Shown piece after piece: positions 24,035 to 32,978 of a stretch of 41,625 bases of DNA. The DNA is taken from IMG/VR virus record IMGVR_UViG_3300042295_000781, positions 1 through 41,625 of that record, one strand, 5' to 3'. How positions within the stretch are numbered: position 1 is the stretch's first letter; each line of letters starts with the position of its first letter. The notes under the pieces were generated by a model, which ran no database searches, was not told the origin of the DNA, and saw nothing but the letters and a program-made list of their open reading frames with translations. Source of the stretch: a virus. The translations under genes were made by a program, and so were the position numbers.

Positions 24035-24478
24035 TTAGGCTCCTTTCTGAACGGCTTTAACGGCGTCCAGGTAGGACGTGCCGGGATGGTTAGACTGATA
24101 ATTTCTTGCGGCTGCATCGAGCGCTGCTGAATCGACACCAGGTCCGATTATGCCGTTGTTGCCGATATTGCTCACGGGCTTGTCTTCGGATTCAGGCGCT
24201 GCTGCATGAGCAACGGGCGGGGGTGCGTCGTTGGTTCGTGTAGAAGCGAATGCGCCCAGGCGCGCTTTTTCGGCGGCCAGTACCTGCACAGCGGCTTCGG
24301 GCGCAGTAGTGCGACCGTCAAACGCCAGTGCGTCGATCAACTTCTCATGCCCAGGCATGGCCTGCTCGCGTACCGCCTGGATGCGGGCGCGCTCAGCGTC
24401 GGCTCCTTCGGCACGGATCAGCGCATAAGCCTCGGGGCTTTCTGCCGCGAATTTTGCGGCTAGCTCTTGAGGGTTCAT
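24035..24478 (-). CDS. Scaffolding protein (Nu3-like) from an internal in-frame start, 147 aa
   Basis: An ATG at 24478 in the frame of the protease gene has AAAGGA six bases upstream, a far better site than that of the long gene itself. The product starts MNPQELAAKFAAESPEAYAL and is mostly helical, with a Pro/Ala-rich hinge (DAPPPVAHAAAPESEDKPV) and a short C-terminal helical piece that could bind the capsid protein. This reproduces the lambda C/Nu3 nested arrangement. Confidence 0.75.
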   Translation of the reverse strand: MNPQELAAKFAAESPEAYALIRAEGADAERARIQAVREQAMPGHEKLIDALAFDGRTTAPEAAVQVLAAEKARLGAFASTRTNDAPPPVAHAAAPESEDKPVSNIGNNGIIGPGVDSAALDAAARNYQSNHPGTSYLDAVKAVQKGA

Positions 24479-25450
24479 TGCTTTTCCTTTCGGTGTGGTT
24501 TCGGATTCGACGGGCAGCACCGGCTCGTCAACAATTGTTGGGCGGGTTTCGTCATCAGCAGCACCGGCTGATTCAGTAATCCCTCCCAGCGCGAATACAG
24601 CCTTGCGGCGGCTCGCGTACTTCGTCGGGTCGGACGCTAGGCGTTCGACCATCGTTTCAACGGTTGCAAAACCATCGGCCAGACCGGCGTCGATGGCTTG
24701 TTGGCCAATGAAGATGCGACCATCGGCCATGCGCTCCAGAACCTGATCTGGTTTCACGCGGCGATTGGTGGCTACAGCATCGACAAAGGCCGAATAAATC
24801 TGATCAACCTGGCCTTGCAGGTAGGCTCGGCCTTCATCGCTCAGCGGCTCGTTGTCGGTGGCAATCCGCTTGTACCGGCCTGCCGTAATCTCGGTGGTGA
24901 CTGACTTGTCTCTCGGCTGATAATTGTGCGTAGCGACTACACCAATCGAGCCCATGTAATCGGTCTCACCAGACAGGTACACGGCATTCGCTGCGCTTCC
25001 AGTCCAGTACCCGGCTGATGCCATCATGCCAGTGCTAACGCTTACGGTAGGCTTCTCGCTGGCTAAGGCGCGTATCTCTGAGGCCATGGCCGGAATGCCG
25101 AACACCGAACCGCCAGGGGTGTCGAAATCGAGAACGACAGACTTCACGCGCGGATCAGCGCGCATGCTCGCAAGCTGTTGCGTCAACAACTGCGCTGATG
25201 CGCCGTCCGATATGCGGGTGAACATATTGGCTTTGTTCGAAATGACGCCAGAAATGGGCAGGACAGCTACCCCACCGTCGCGCACCGTGTATTCTTGCTG
25301 ATCGTTGGCTAGTGGCCGGCCTAGGCGCGCTTCGATGGCTGCGATGTCTATCTTTTCGCCGCGCAAATGAGTGGAATAGATCGCCTGTATTTCAAGCAGT
25401 CGATCAGGCAAGATAGCCCAGGGCGCGGTTAGAAAGTCAACAAGTGTCAT
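24035..25450 (-). CDS. Prohead protease C (S49 family) with C-terminal scaffold, 471 aa
   Basis: Lambda gpC-type protein: an S49 (SppA/ClpP-fold) serine protease with the oxyanion segment VLDFDTPGGSVFG (about 107-118), nucleophile Ser145 in MMASAGYW and a conserved Lys194 in GRYKRIATDNEPL. After a Pro/Thr linker the C-terminal 150 residues are helical and charged, the scaffolding part. An in-frame internal start (24478) can make the scaffold alone, as Nu3 in lambda. It lies between the 155-residue virion gene and the decoration gene. Confidence 0.92.
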   Translation of the reverse strand: MTLVDFLTAPWAILPDRLLEIQAIYSTHLRGEKIDIAAIEARLGRPLANDQQEYTVRDGGVAVLPISGVISNKANMFTRISDGASAQLLTQQLASMRADPRVKSVVLDFDTPGGSVFGIPAMASEIRALASEKPTVSVSTGMMASAGYWTGSAANAVYLSGETDYMGSIGVVATHNYQPRDKSVTTEITAGRYKRIATDNEPLSDEGRAYLQGQVDQIYSAFVDAVATNRRVKPDQVLERMADGRIFIGQQAIDAGLADGFATVETMVERLASDPTKYASRRKAVFALGGITESAGAADDETRPTIVDEPVLPVESETTPKGKAMNPQELAAKFAAESPEAYALIRAEGADAERARIQAVREQAMPGHEKLIDALAFDGRTTAPEAAVQVLAAEKARLGAFASTRTNDAPPPVAHAAAPESEDKPVSNIGNNGIIGPGVDSAALDAAARNYQSNHPGTSYLDAVKAVQKGA

Positions 25451-25505
25451 AGGTTAGATTCTAGGCGGTGAAGTGTTTCAAAACCACACGCAAGCGCGAC
25501 TTTCA

Positions 25506-25973
25506 TCAAGAGGGATAAGCCGCAATAGTAACCCGAGCGTTCGCATCTTGTGCGTTTGTCGCATCAGCGTTAGTTAAAGCAACAAACAAATAGCGCCCCA
25601 CCGGCCTAACATTGACTTGATGCGCGCCCTCGGAGGTTGTTACCGTTGCATTAAGTGGGTTGATACCCGCTTGCGATATATCTTTGAGTCTGCGCGCCGG
25701 ATTGATTGTTGATGTGTCTGAGCTCGATACACGAACAGCATTAAAGCCGGTGGAAGTACCAGACGACAATATGCCAATGGCTACCGCTACAAACTGGTGC
25801 CAGTCTTGCCCTAAGTCGAATATACAAGTGACACTAGCCGACGCCGCCAAACTTGCCGGGTTGCCGGAAACCCAGCCACCGCCAGGTGTACCGGCTGACA
25901 CAGCGTTGACGCCGGTTTCAAATATCCTGACTGGGAATTTGTCGGGAAGGCCAGTTTGAATGAAATTAGACAT
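25506..25973 (-). CDS. Putative virion protein, 155 aa
   Basis: A Ser/Thr/Ala-rich, strand-forming protein (MSNFIQTGLPDKFPVRIF, SLAASASVTCIFDLGQDWHQ, RYLFVALTNADATNAQDANA) lying between the portal and protease genes with good spacing and a GAGG ribosome site. The make-up suggests a small jelly-roll or immunoglobulin-like capsid accessory, such as a head fibre or decoration subunit. I do not recognise the family. Confidence 0.65.
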   Translation of the reverse strand: MSNFIQTGLPDKFPVRIFETGVNAVSAGTPGGGWVSGNPASLAASASVTCIFDLGQDWHQFVAVAIGILSSGTSTGFNAVRVSSSDTSTINPARRLKDISQAGINPLNATVTTSEGAHQVNVRPVGRYLFVALTNADATNAQDANARVTIAAYPS

Positions 25974-25974
25974 A

Positions 25975-27579
25975 TCAATCCTCGCTATCTGAGCTTTCGT
26001 TAGTATCGTTGTCGTATTGCGTCATGATCGGTGCGGCTGCACCCGGTAGCGGCATGGTCACAGGCGCAATTAGCCCACCTTCGATGCGCGCTTCTTTTTC
26101 CTCAACCTGCTGGCGATGTTTCGTTTCCCAGTCGCCGCCATCGTAGGCCACGATTTCCTCGGCCAGCGTAGTCAGGCCAATATCCATGCGCTCGCGCGCT
26201 GCTCTGGCTTCCTTCTCTGGGTCAATCGAGCCTGGACCGTCGCCGTTCCACTTCGCGCCTGACCATGCCTTACGGATCATCGGGTCGGCGAAAAAGCCAG
26301 GCGCTGCAACCAGACCGGTCGCAACAGCATCAGCCAGCCATTCTTCATACACCGGCTGGCATAGCTTGGCGGCAAGCCATTCGCGGCGAACGCGGAACGT
26401 GCGCCAGGCATCAAGCAAGGCTGCTCTGGCTGCGCTGTAGCTGCTCTGGAAATGCTTGCTCAGCACTTCATAAGGAATGTTCAAACCGATGCCGATCTGG
26501 CGCATTACGGCGCTCACGAACGGATCGAAGTTCGGATTCGGCCTATTCTGCACCGGGCTTTCGATGCTCTCGCCGGGCAGCAGGTTTACTACAGCCCCGC
26601 TTTTGATCGTGCCGTCCCAGCGCTTTGCTGAGTCGAGCACTGCTTGCTGAGCAGTATCATCGAATACGTCCGTGAACGTATCTGGGTCCATCTTGGCAAA
26701 CAGCGCGAACACGGCGCTATTGACGGCTGCATCGACTTCGGCCTCGCTGTAGCGGGATAGCTGCTTGAGCTGCTCGATAATCGGCGCCAGTTCTGGCACA
26801 CCACGGGTCTGGCCTGGGCGCAGCTTGCGCATCAGGTGAATGACGTTTCTGCGGCCACTGTTGCCGTAAATGGCAATTCGCTGCCACTTCATTTTGCTCG
26901 TCGGAATGCCTCGGCCTGGGTGACGGTCGGCGATGTGAACAGCAATAGGCTGGCCGCTTGCGTTCTTCTCAATTCCGGCGGTCATCTGGTCGGTGTCACC
27001 CGCCAAATTAGGGTTGGATATGCGATCCGCTTCGATGATCTGCAATGCGATAGTAAACGGCCAGTCCGGGCGATTCACGCCAGCCAAAACGACAAAACTA
27101 TCGCCAGACTCTAGTCGGCTGCGAAATGCCAAGTCTTGCAGCTCGTAGAAATTCTGCTGGTCAAATGCGTCCGCAAACTCGGACTCTGCCCACATGGTAA
27201 ACAGGCGCTCGGTATTACTTTGCCATTCGCTGGCTTCCTCGTCTTCCATGCCCAAGCGTTCAGCGTCTATCCTGGACTGGAGGGATAGACCGGAGCCGAC
27301 TACGTGAGTGACCTGCGTCTCGATAGCGCCCGATGCAATCGGCGAGTTACGCACCAGATCACGGCTGCGAGCCCTGAGCTCTTTCAGGTCGCGGATCGTG
27401 TCCCAGTCACTGTCGCCAGTACCGGGCTGCCAGTACGTCATGCGCTCATGGTATCCAGCGCCTGAGTATCCGCCAGTGAGCGCCATCGCTGTACGCGCCT
27501 GGTGACGTTTTAATGCCCATTGGGGTGAAATCTGAGCGATAGCTCGCTCAATAATGCTCTGCTTTAGCTGTTTTTTCAT
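25975..27579 (-). CDS. Portal protein (lambda gpB family), 534 aa
   Basis: Forms the dodecameric DNA channel at one capsid vertex. Lambda-portal signatures are present: RARSRDLVRNSPIASGAIET, VVGSGLSLQSRID, FVVLAGVNRPDWPFTIALQI, RGVPELAPIIEQLKQLSRYS, IGIGLNIPYEVLSKHF and SSYSAARAALLDAWRTF. The start is chosen at the ATG at 27579 (MKKQLKQSIIERAIAQ), just after the preceding stop; the frame is open for 14 more codons upstream. An acidic tail closes the protein. Confidence 0.93.
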   Translation of the reverse strand: MKKQLKQSIIERAIAQISPQWALKRHQARTAMALTGGYSGAGYHERMTYWQPGTGDSDWDTIRDLKELRARSRDLVRNSPIASGAIETQVTHVVGSGLSLQSRIDAERLGMEDEEASEWQSNTERLFTMWAESEFADAFDQQNFYELQDLAFRSRLESGDSFVVLAGVNRPDWPFTIALQIIEADRISNPNLAGDTDQMTAGIEKNASGQPIAVHIADRHPGRGIPTSKMKWQRIAIYGNSGRRNVIHLMRKLRPGQTRGVPELAPIIEQLKQLSRYSEAEVDAAVNSAVFALFAKMDPDTFTDVFDDTAQQAVLDSAKRWDGTIKSGAVVNLLPGESIESPVQNRPNPNFDPFVSAVMRQIGIGLNIPYEVLSKHFQSSYSAARAALLDAWRTFRVRREWLAAKLCQPVYEEWLADAVATGLVAAPGFFADPMIRKAWSGAKWNGDGPGSIDPEKEARAARERMDIGLTTLAEEIVAYDGGDWETKHRQQVEEKEARIEGGLIAPVTMPLPGAAAPIMTQYDNDTNESSDSED

Positions 27580-27580
27580 G

Positions 27581-27808
27581 CTACCAGCCCGGTCGCGCAA
27601 CGATAGCGCGGCGGCTGCCACTGGCTCGCGCTGCCAGCGCTTCTACACGCTGGTTCCATAGTTCTATACCGGCCTGAATCTGCGCAAGATCGGCGCGTTG
27701 CAGCACACGGCCTGCAATTTCGTATTTTTGACCGGCTAAAACGGCTGTTTCTGCCGCCAGATAGGCGTCGAGCTGCGTTTGGGCTTGGGCGAGTGTTATT
27801 CCGGGCAT
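27581..27808 (-). CDS. gpW-like (DUF6148 type) head-tail connector, 75 aa
   Basis: A small helical protein between the terminase region and the portal, where W lies in lambda. It has ITLAQAQTQLDAYLAAETAV followed by LAGQKYEIAGRVLQRADLAQ, the pattern of DUF6148 proteins, which replace gpW in many phages. Such proteins plug the portal and prepare it for tail joining. The stop is directly followed by the portal start. Confidence 0.82.
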   Translation of the reverse strand: MPGITLAQAQTQLDAYLAAETAVLAGQKYEIAGRVLQRADLAQIQAGIELWNQRVEALAARASGSRRAIVARPGW

Positions 27809-27837
27809 GATTTTCAGATTCTAGTCTTTGTTGCGTC

Positions 27838-28116
27838 TCAGGGCGCGTCACTCTGCGACTTTTTCGGCTTCAAATAGCGGTAAATTGTTGCCCTGCTTAC
27901 GCCAGATTCAGCGGCAATCACAGCAACAGGCTTGCGGTTTCGTAATTCTGCGTTGATACGATCTAGTGTGAGTGCAGGCCTGGGAAAAATTCGGGCAGTT
28001 TCACCTCCAAACCGCTCGCGCAGCGCCTTTTCGAACCTTTGCGCCTGATCTTGACCTATTCCAGCGACTTCTTTGGCAAGACAGGCAAATTCTTGAGCAT
28101 AATCCCTGCGACTCAT
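27838..28116 (-). CDS. Helix-turn-helix protein after the large terminase, 92 aa
   Basis: The ATG at 28116 overlaps the terminase stop (ATGA) and has GGAGG five bases upstream. The C-terminal part, RKPVAVIAAESGVSRATIYR, is a resolvase/Mor-type helix-turn-helix (IAAESGVSRATIYRYL). The N-terminal half is helical and contains ERFGGETARIFPRPALTLDR, as in Mor/C-like small regulators. It may control late genes or take part in packaging. Position inside the packaging module is unusual for a regulator. Confidence 0.75.
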   Translation of the reverse strand: MSRRDYAQEFACLAKEVAGIGQDQAQRFEKALRERFGGETARIFPRPALTLDRINAELRNRKPVAVIAAESGVSRATIYRYLKPKKSQSDAP

Positions 28117-30035
28117 CCGCGCCTCCATCCGTTGAGCGAGATTTTACCCGGCGCAACCGGTATTTCTGGTGCGGCGGGCGCTTCCAGCGCATTATTCTGT
28201 ACTATTTCGGCTTTTTTTTCCAGTCTTGACAACATTTGCTGCCAAAAACTTGAGCGATTGTGTCTCGAATAACAATAATGCAGTGCCGCATAAGCGTAAA
28301 CAAGGGTATCCAATGCCTCGTTTCGGTCGCTGTCCTTCTTCGTCCAGAATCGCTTCGGCATTCCGTTGACAAATTTTGTCGCCTGTTTTTCCGATGTGAG
28401 CTGATCGAAGTATTCCTCTGGCAAGCCCAGCGGGAAATGAAACACCCCCGCGCCAGTTTCCTCGGGGCGTTTCAGCCTGCCGTAGATCGTGGACTTGATG
28501 CTATCCACGCCAATCGGGTAGAGATGCGCCCCGCTCTTGATTTTCTGCCCGCGTATGTTGATGTCCTGCTTCGTCGGTGCGCCTATCGGCGGCCTGCTGC
28601 CAGACATACCCTTGCCAGCCAGGATGTGGCGGTTTCTATGCTGGCGCGTGAAACTATAGACCTCGTTGGTCTTGTTACCGTCGCCTGAGTCCACCACGGC
28701 AGCATAGACGTGCATGTCCGCGCCCGATGCGTGGCGTATCGGCGTATTGATGACATCGAGCACCTGTTGCCATATTTCAAAGCGGGACGGGTCGCCGAAA
28801 ATCACGGCATAGTTCACGATCCAGGCTTCTTCGGAAATGCCCCAAGCGACTGTCTGGATCTCGATGCGGTTCTCTTGAACGTCCACGCCAGCCGTCAATA
28901 CTAGCCCACCCGCCGGTGCGGTCAGCAGGTCAAACGGCTCGGCTCGCTTCGATAGGCTGTCCGCGTCGAGTTTCGAGCTGTAGGCTTCCTCCCATGTCTC
29001 GGCCAGCACGTTGTTGACGAACGCTTGCAGCTTTTTCGGGCTGCCCTGAGCTTCTACCCACTGGCGCGCGATCTTTGCCCACGATTTCCAGCCGACTGGC
29101 GAGTACAGCGCGCTGATGTGATAGCCGCGCCTTGCCGGGTCTGCCTTTTCCGCGCAAGTGGGCACCCACTCCCCACCGTTGAGCATGTCGGTCTTGTGCC
29201 GTTCCTCGATCACACCGCCACATTCCGGGCACGTCATGTATGCCTTGCGGAATTGGTGCCTACCTTCCTCGTCTTTCGGTATGACGAAGTTCTTCCATTG
29301 CAGCGTGTGCATGTGCGAGCAATGCGGACACGGCACGAAATACCGGCGCTGGTCGGTTTTCAGGTATTCGGCCTCGATCCGGCATATATCCTTCACGCCC
29401 GGTGTGCTGGTCTTGAATATCTTGCGCTTGCGCCCGAACGTATTCGTCCGTTCCTCTGCCAGCCCAAGCGGGTCGCCTTCGCCGTCAACATCGAGCGGCC
29501 AGTTGCTGATCTCGTCAGCGAAAAGATACCTAATCGGCATCGAGCGCAGGCCAGCGGCTGAGTTCGCCCCGCCCATGAGCAGGATCCCGCCAGGAAATTC
29601 CTTCTCAAGCATGTTGTTACCGCCATCCCGGCTGCGATTCTGGGGCACCTTGTCGCGCAGGCTCGGTGTTTCCAGAATCATCGGGCTGATACGCTGCTTG
29701 GAGTAGCGCTTGGCGTTGTCCACGGTCGGCTGCACCAGCAGCATCGGACCTGGTGCCTCGTCGATCACATACCCAACCCAGTTATTCCCAGATTCCGATT
29801 TTCCGGTCTGGGCTGCGGCCATCAGCACGACTTCCTCGATGGGGCTGCTCGTACTCAGGCAGTCCATCGGTTCGCGCATGTAGGGCGTCCGGGCGCTTCG
29901 GTACTTACCCGGCTCTGCCGCACCCTTGCTGGGTAGCATCCGCTTGTCGTCTGCCCACTGCGTCACCGTGCGCCGGGTGGGCACGTTGAACACCTCGAAA
30001 AACCCACGGATTAACGGGTTCCTAGTGTCAAGCAT
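28113..30035 (-). CDS. terL: Terminase large subunit (lambda gpA family), 640 aa
   Basis: ATP-driven packaging motor and genome-cutting nuclease. Walker A-like AAQTGKS at 74-80, with the conserved lead YMREPMDCLSTSSPIEEVVL and NNWVGYVIDEAPGPMLLVQP, is typical of the gpA/GpA-ATPase family. A zinc-binding pair of CPxC motifs (CPHC, CPEC) follows around residues 230-265. The nuclease domain includes GVDVQENRIEI and AAVVDSGDG. It overlaps the small subunit by eight bases. A gpA-type motor suggests cos packaging, although no cos site is evident. Confidence 0.96.
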   Translation of the reverse strand: MLDTRNPLIRGFFEVFNVPTRRTVTQWADDKRMLPSKGAAEPGKYRSARTPYMREPMDCLSTSSPIEEVVLMAAAQTGKSESGNNWVGYVIDEAPGPMLLVQPTVDNAKRYSKQRISPMILETPSLRDKVPQNRSRDGGNNMLEKEFPGGILLMGGANSAAGLRSMPIRYLFADEISNWPLDVDGEGDPLGLAEERTNTFGRKRKIFKTSTPGVKDICRIEAEYLKTDQRRYFVPCPHCSHMHTLQWKNFVIPKDEEGRHQFRKAYMTCPECGGVIEERHKTDMLNGGEWVPTCAEKADPARRGYHISALYSPVGWKSWAKIARQWVEAQGSPKKLQAFVNNVLAETWEEAYSSKLDADSLSKRAEPFDLLTAPAGGLVLTAGVDVQENRIEIQTVAWGISEEAWIVNYAVIFGDPSRFEIWQQVLDVINTPIRHASGADMHVYAAVVDSGDGNKTNEVYSFTRQHRNRHILAGKGMSGSRPPIGAPTKQDINIRGQKIKSGAHLYPIGVDSIKSTIYGRLKRPEETGAGVFHFPLGLPEEYFDQLTSEKQATKFVNGMPKRFWTKKDSDRNEALDTLVYAYAALHYCYSRHNRSSFWQQMLSRLEKKAEIVQNNALEAPAAPEIPVAPGKISLNGWRRG

Positions 30036-30597
30036 ACGTTTTCCGTAATTCTTGAACCGCCCGGTCTATTTCCTCGAGTAGCAGCCGGTGGATGTCGTGC
30101 GGTTCGCTCATTCCCGCCAGTTCGTCACTAATCCGGTCGGGGATGTTGTACATCGAGCTGATAATCACCGATGCAAGCTGCCTGCCCTGCTTTTCGACAT
30201 CGGTTGCAGCAACCAGGTCACCTTGGGCCTCTTTCAGCTTGACGTTATCGAGCTGGAGTTTCACCAACTCACGCGCGCGCTGAATCTCGGCCAGCGGCAT
30301 GCCTGACCGTGGCGACGGCGAGTCGTCTGGCTGCCTGAGTTGGGTGCGATTTTCTGGCGCTGCCGGTGGCCTGCCGTCTTCTCGCGGCCTACCGCCAGCG
30401 ATGTTATGCGGGCGTTTCTGCGGGTGCATTGCGTTGGCCACCCAGGCCTCCGCCTGAGTATCGTAATCAATGCCACTGATGCGCCCTGTTTTGGGGTCTT
30501 TGTCGGCATAAATTCTGCCGTTTTGAACTCCTTTTTGTACTGCCGTGAGGCTTACGCCCACACGGCGAGCAAATTCGCGCAGTGTGACAATTTCCAT
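30028..30597 (-). CDS. terS: Terminase small subunit (Nu1-like), 189 aa
   Basis: DNA-recognition part of terminase. The N-terminal winged helix (MEIVTLREFARRVGVSLTAV, then GRISGIDYDTQAEAWV) is like lambda Nu1. A Pro/Arg/Glu linker and a C-terminal helical part that would bind the large subunit follow (LAEIQRARELVKLQLDNVKL). It follows the ParB-like gene after one base and precedes terL with an eight-base overlap. Confidence 0.9.
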   Translation of the reverse strand: MEIVTLREFARRVGVSLTAVQKGVQNGRIYADKDPKTGRISGIDYDTQAEAWVANAMHPQKRPHNIAGGRPREDGRPPAAPENRTQLRQPDDSPSPRSGMPLAEIQRARELVKLQLDNVKLKEAQGDLVAATDVEKQGRQLASVIISSMYNIPDRISDELAGMSEPHDIHRLLLEEIDRAVQELRKTYA

Positions 30598-30598
30598 A

Positions 30599-31111
30599 TC
30601 ATCCTTCGCGGCCTGGCACCCACGCCCTGCCGAAACCCGATGCGCGCGCCGAACCGCGCACCGTCATACCGGAACGATCCAACAGGCGCTCCAGCTCTTC
30701 ATCTTCCATGCCCAGCCTGCGGCATATCTCGGCGCTATTCATTCCGGCTTTGACCATGCCGCGCACGATCTCAGCCATTTTCAGGACAGCATGCGTACCC
30801 CTGGCGCGATTGTGCCGTATCGTGCTCATCATGCGATGCACCGGGTCGGCCTGAATCGTCACTACCGGCACCATGCCGCCAGTCATGGCGCGGATGGCAG
30901 GCGTAGCGCTGACCGTCCAGCGGTGAAACCCGTCCACGATGGTGTTGTCGGGCAGGATGCAGATAGGGGAAGTCCAGCCGTCCTCGATAATGCTGGTTCT
31001 CAGCAGGTCGAGCTCAGGCGGCGCTACCGCGTTCGGGTTGTAATTATTCGCCCTCAGTTTCCCCCGAGCGATCCAGCGGACACGGCTGACTGGCTGATTT
31101 TCGGTGCTCAC
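30599..31111 (-). CDS. ParB/IbrB-like protein, 170 aa
   Basis: A single ParB/sulfiredoxin-fold domain: RGKLRANNYNPN (the N-terminal R-x-N-Y/N-P motif), IIEDGWTSPICI and VDGFHRW, the position of the GERR/GEHR motif of ParB. A C-terminal helix-turn-helix-like segment follows (NSAEICRRLGMEDEELERLL). The nearest described relatives are IbrB proteins, which pair with the PAPS-reductase-like IbrA. The GTG start overlaps the stop of the IbrA-like gene (GTGA), so the two are translationally coupled. No ParA partner exists here, so plasmid partition is unlikely. Confidence 0.85.
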   Translation of the reverse strand: MSTENQPVSRVRWIARGKLRANNYNPNAVAPPELDLLRTSIIEDGWTSPICILPDNTIVDGFHRWTVSATPAIRAMTGGMVPVVTIQADPVHRMMSTIRHNRARGTHAVLKMAEIVRGMVKAGMNSAEICRRLGMEDEELERLLDRSGMTVRGSARASGFGRAWVPGREG

Positions 31112-32280
31112 CGGCCTACCTCCGCGAGTGCCTGCTCAAGCGTCTGCCCGGTTTTCTTGCGGGTCAGATCGCCCTTGATCTGCATATTCCCGCTGCGCCT
31201 GCCTTTCAGGTCGCCCCTAAGCGCCAGAATGCAGAAAAACTGCCAGCTTGCCCCGCTTACCGGGTCGGCTTCCTCGGCGGGGATGTCTCTGCCCAGCGTC
31301 TTGCGATTGTGCAGGTCAATCAGTTCGGCAACGTTGGCGCGAATCTCGCCCTGCTCGGTTTTCGGCCAGAGCGCCACCAGATCATCGAACCACGTCCGCC
31401 AGGTCTTGCCTTCCGGCAGTTCGATGGTTCCGTAGCCGTACAGCTCGGTCTTGGCGTACCGGGCAGCGGTTGCAGCGCCGGGCACGCGCGCAATCATCTT
31501 GTGCCAGAGATGCGGCCAGCACTGCGCGTACTGATGCAACCCGCCGAGCGGTTCCTCGCCGTAGGGTGGGCACACGCGCTGGGCGCTGTGCGACACGCCA
31601 GCTTTGTCGAATACGTCATACGTCCGGTTGTAGTCCCAGCCGAACAGCTTGGGCGCCAGCCAGACATCCTCGGTCGTCCAGTCGTAGATCGGGCTGGCCG
31701 CGCAGTTATGCCCGTTTCTCGGCGACGTGATCCAGTTATCCTCAATCTTCATCGACACCATGCGCAGCCGTCGCAGGCTTTCCTGTGCCCGGATACCGCG
31801 AACATCGGCCACCATGCCGTGCTCTGCCCCATACACCAGCGGTGCGCAGTCGGGCATCGACATGCCCAGGCTGAAACCGGGCAGCTTCGTGATCGCGGTC
31901 TTTGGCAGTTCGCGCACCCAGATGCCACGCTCTGCCGGGTTCCATGGATACCAGTAGGGCGATTTTCGGCTGCATGCGTTCCTGTGCTGAACCGGGATGC
32001 AGTACCAGCGGAAGCGAATATCCGGGCGCGCTGCTACCCGGTGCAGGTATTCGACGGTTTCCGGGTGAATCGCTTCCTCATCGAACGTGTACACGTCCAG
32101 CGGTAGCCGTCCACGTTCACTGGCAACCATCAGCGCCAGATTCAGGCATACGGTGGAATCCTTGCCACCGGAAAACGACACGCACACCTTGTCGAAGCGG
32201 TCGAACAGCAGATTCATGCGCTCAAGCGCTTTGTCGAACACGTTGGCACGAAGAATCTTGCGGCGAAATAGCTTAGCCAT
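31108..32280 (-). CDS. IbrA-like PAPS reductase-family protein (DUF3440), 390 aa
   Basis: A PP-loop ATP pyrophosphatase of the phosphoadenosine-phosphosulfate reductase superfamily. The loop SFSGGKDST is at residues 35-43, and the later GIRAQESLRR at about 162-171 is the second conserved motif. It has the extra C-terminal region of DUF3440/IbrA. IbrA with IbrB was described as an activator of immunoglobulin-binding eib genes in E. coli. DndC, a relative, works in DNA phosphorothioation. A reductase with the usual ECGxH-type tail is not seen, so sulfate reduction is unlikely. Coupled on both sides. Confidence 0.9.
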   Translation of the reverse strand: MAKLFRRKILRANVFDKALERMNLLFDRFDKVCVSFSGGKDSTVCLNLALMVASERGRLPLDVYTFDEEAIHPETVEYLHRVAARPDIRFRWYCIPVQHRNACSRKSPYWYPWNPAERGIWVRELPKTAITKLPGFSLGMSMPDCAPLVYGAEHGMVADVRGIRAQESLRRLRMVSMKIEDNWITSPRNGHNCAASPIYDWTTEDVWLAPKLFGWDYNRTYDVFDKAGVSHSAQRVCPPYGEEPLGGLHQYAQCWPHLWHKMIARVPGAATAARYAKTELYGYGTIELPEGKTWRTWFDDLVALWPKTEQGEIRANVAELIDLHNRKTLGRDIPAEEADPVSGASWQFFCILALRGDLKGRRSGNMQIKGDLTRKKTGQTLEQALAEVGR

Positions 32281-32978
32281 CAGAGCGTCCTGATCGTTTC
32301 AATTTCGGATGCGCGGACACCATCCACAAACGTCCTGCCGATCATCGGGTGGCTCTCGTCTGTAGGTCCGACATCGCTGTCCGGGTGCCAGGCGATCACG
32401 TCCAGGTGCTTGTCGGTCGTCCTGAAACGGTGCGGCGCGTTGGCCGGAATCCGCCAGAGTACGCCGGGCGCCAGTTCCGTTACTCCGTCCGGGGTCACAC
32501 ACTGCCCCCGGCCACGGTGCACCACACCGATGCGGTCGCTCGGGTGCGTGTGCATGATCTGCTCGACACCAGGCGGGATGTGCAGGTGATTCAGGCAGGC
32601 CTCGCCCTTACGCCACGGCTGGATCAGTACGCTGTCGGTGCAGCCGTTGATGTACTTGAGCCGCCCCTGGCTCTCGACCGGTCCACCGGTCATGAACGGG
32701 AAATCGCCTCCAGGCTGGTAGATCAACAGAATCCGACCGCCCGGGTTGGTCAGATCGCCAGCGCCCGACTGGATCACGAAGTAACATCCGCTGCCGATGC
32801 TGTGCGCCCTGCCACGGTGCCGCAGGGTGGCGTTCTCGCCGTCCACGACAAACCCGAATACCGCGCCAGGCTTGCCGAATCGGTAAAGCGCATCCCAGGC
32901 GGGATTGTGCGCTGCAATAACCGATGCAGTGGCCGAGCTGAATACCGGTCCACCAGTCCACGGAAACGTTTCAAGCAT
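32280..32978 (-). CDS. Two-part cupin-fold protein in the ParB/PAPS cassette, 232 aa
   Basis: The product looks like a tandem cupin. The second unit has the metal motif MHTHPSDRIGVVHRGRGQ and a later GVLWRIPANAPHRFRT with the third His. The first unit (about 20-105, FGFVVDGENATLRHRGRAHS) has the barrel pattern but a degenerate metal site. The start is at the ATG at 32978, with GAGGAAG seven bases upstream. Its stop shares a base with the IbrA-like start (TGATG). Cupins include oxygenases, isomerases and sensors; the substrate here is unknown. Confidence 0.8.
   Translation of the reverse strand: MLETFPWTGGPVFSSATASVIAAHNPAWDALYRFGKPGAVFGFVVDGENATLRHRGRAHSIGSGCYFVIQSGAGDLTNPGGRILLIYQPGGDFPFMTGGPVESQGRLKYINGCTDSVLIQPWRKGEACLNHLHIPPGVEQIMHTHPSDRIGVVHRGRGQCVTPDGVTELAPGVLWRIPANAPHRFRTTDKHLDVIAWHPDSDVGPTDESHPMIGRTFVDGVRASEIETIRTL

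Noticed and set aside
31309-32106. 265-codon rightward frame opposite the PAPS reductase-like gene
   Set aside because: Lies wholly on the other strand of a gene with clear motifs; no start signal.
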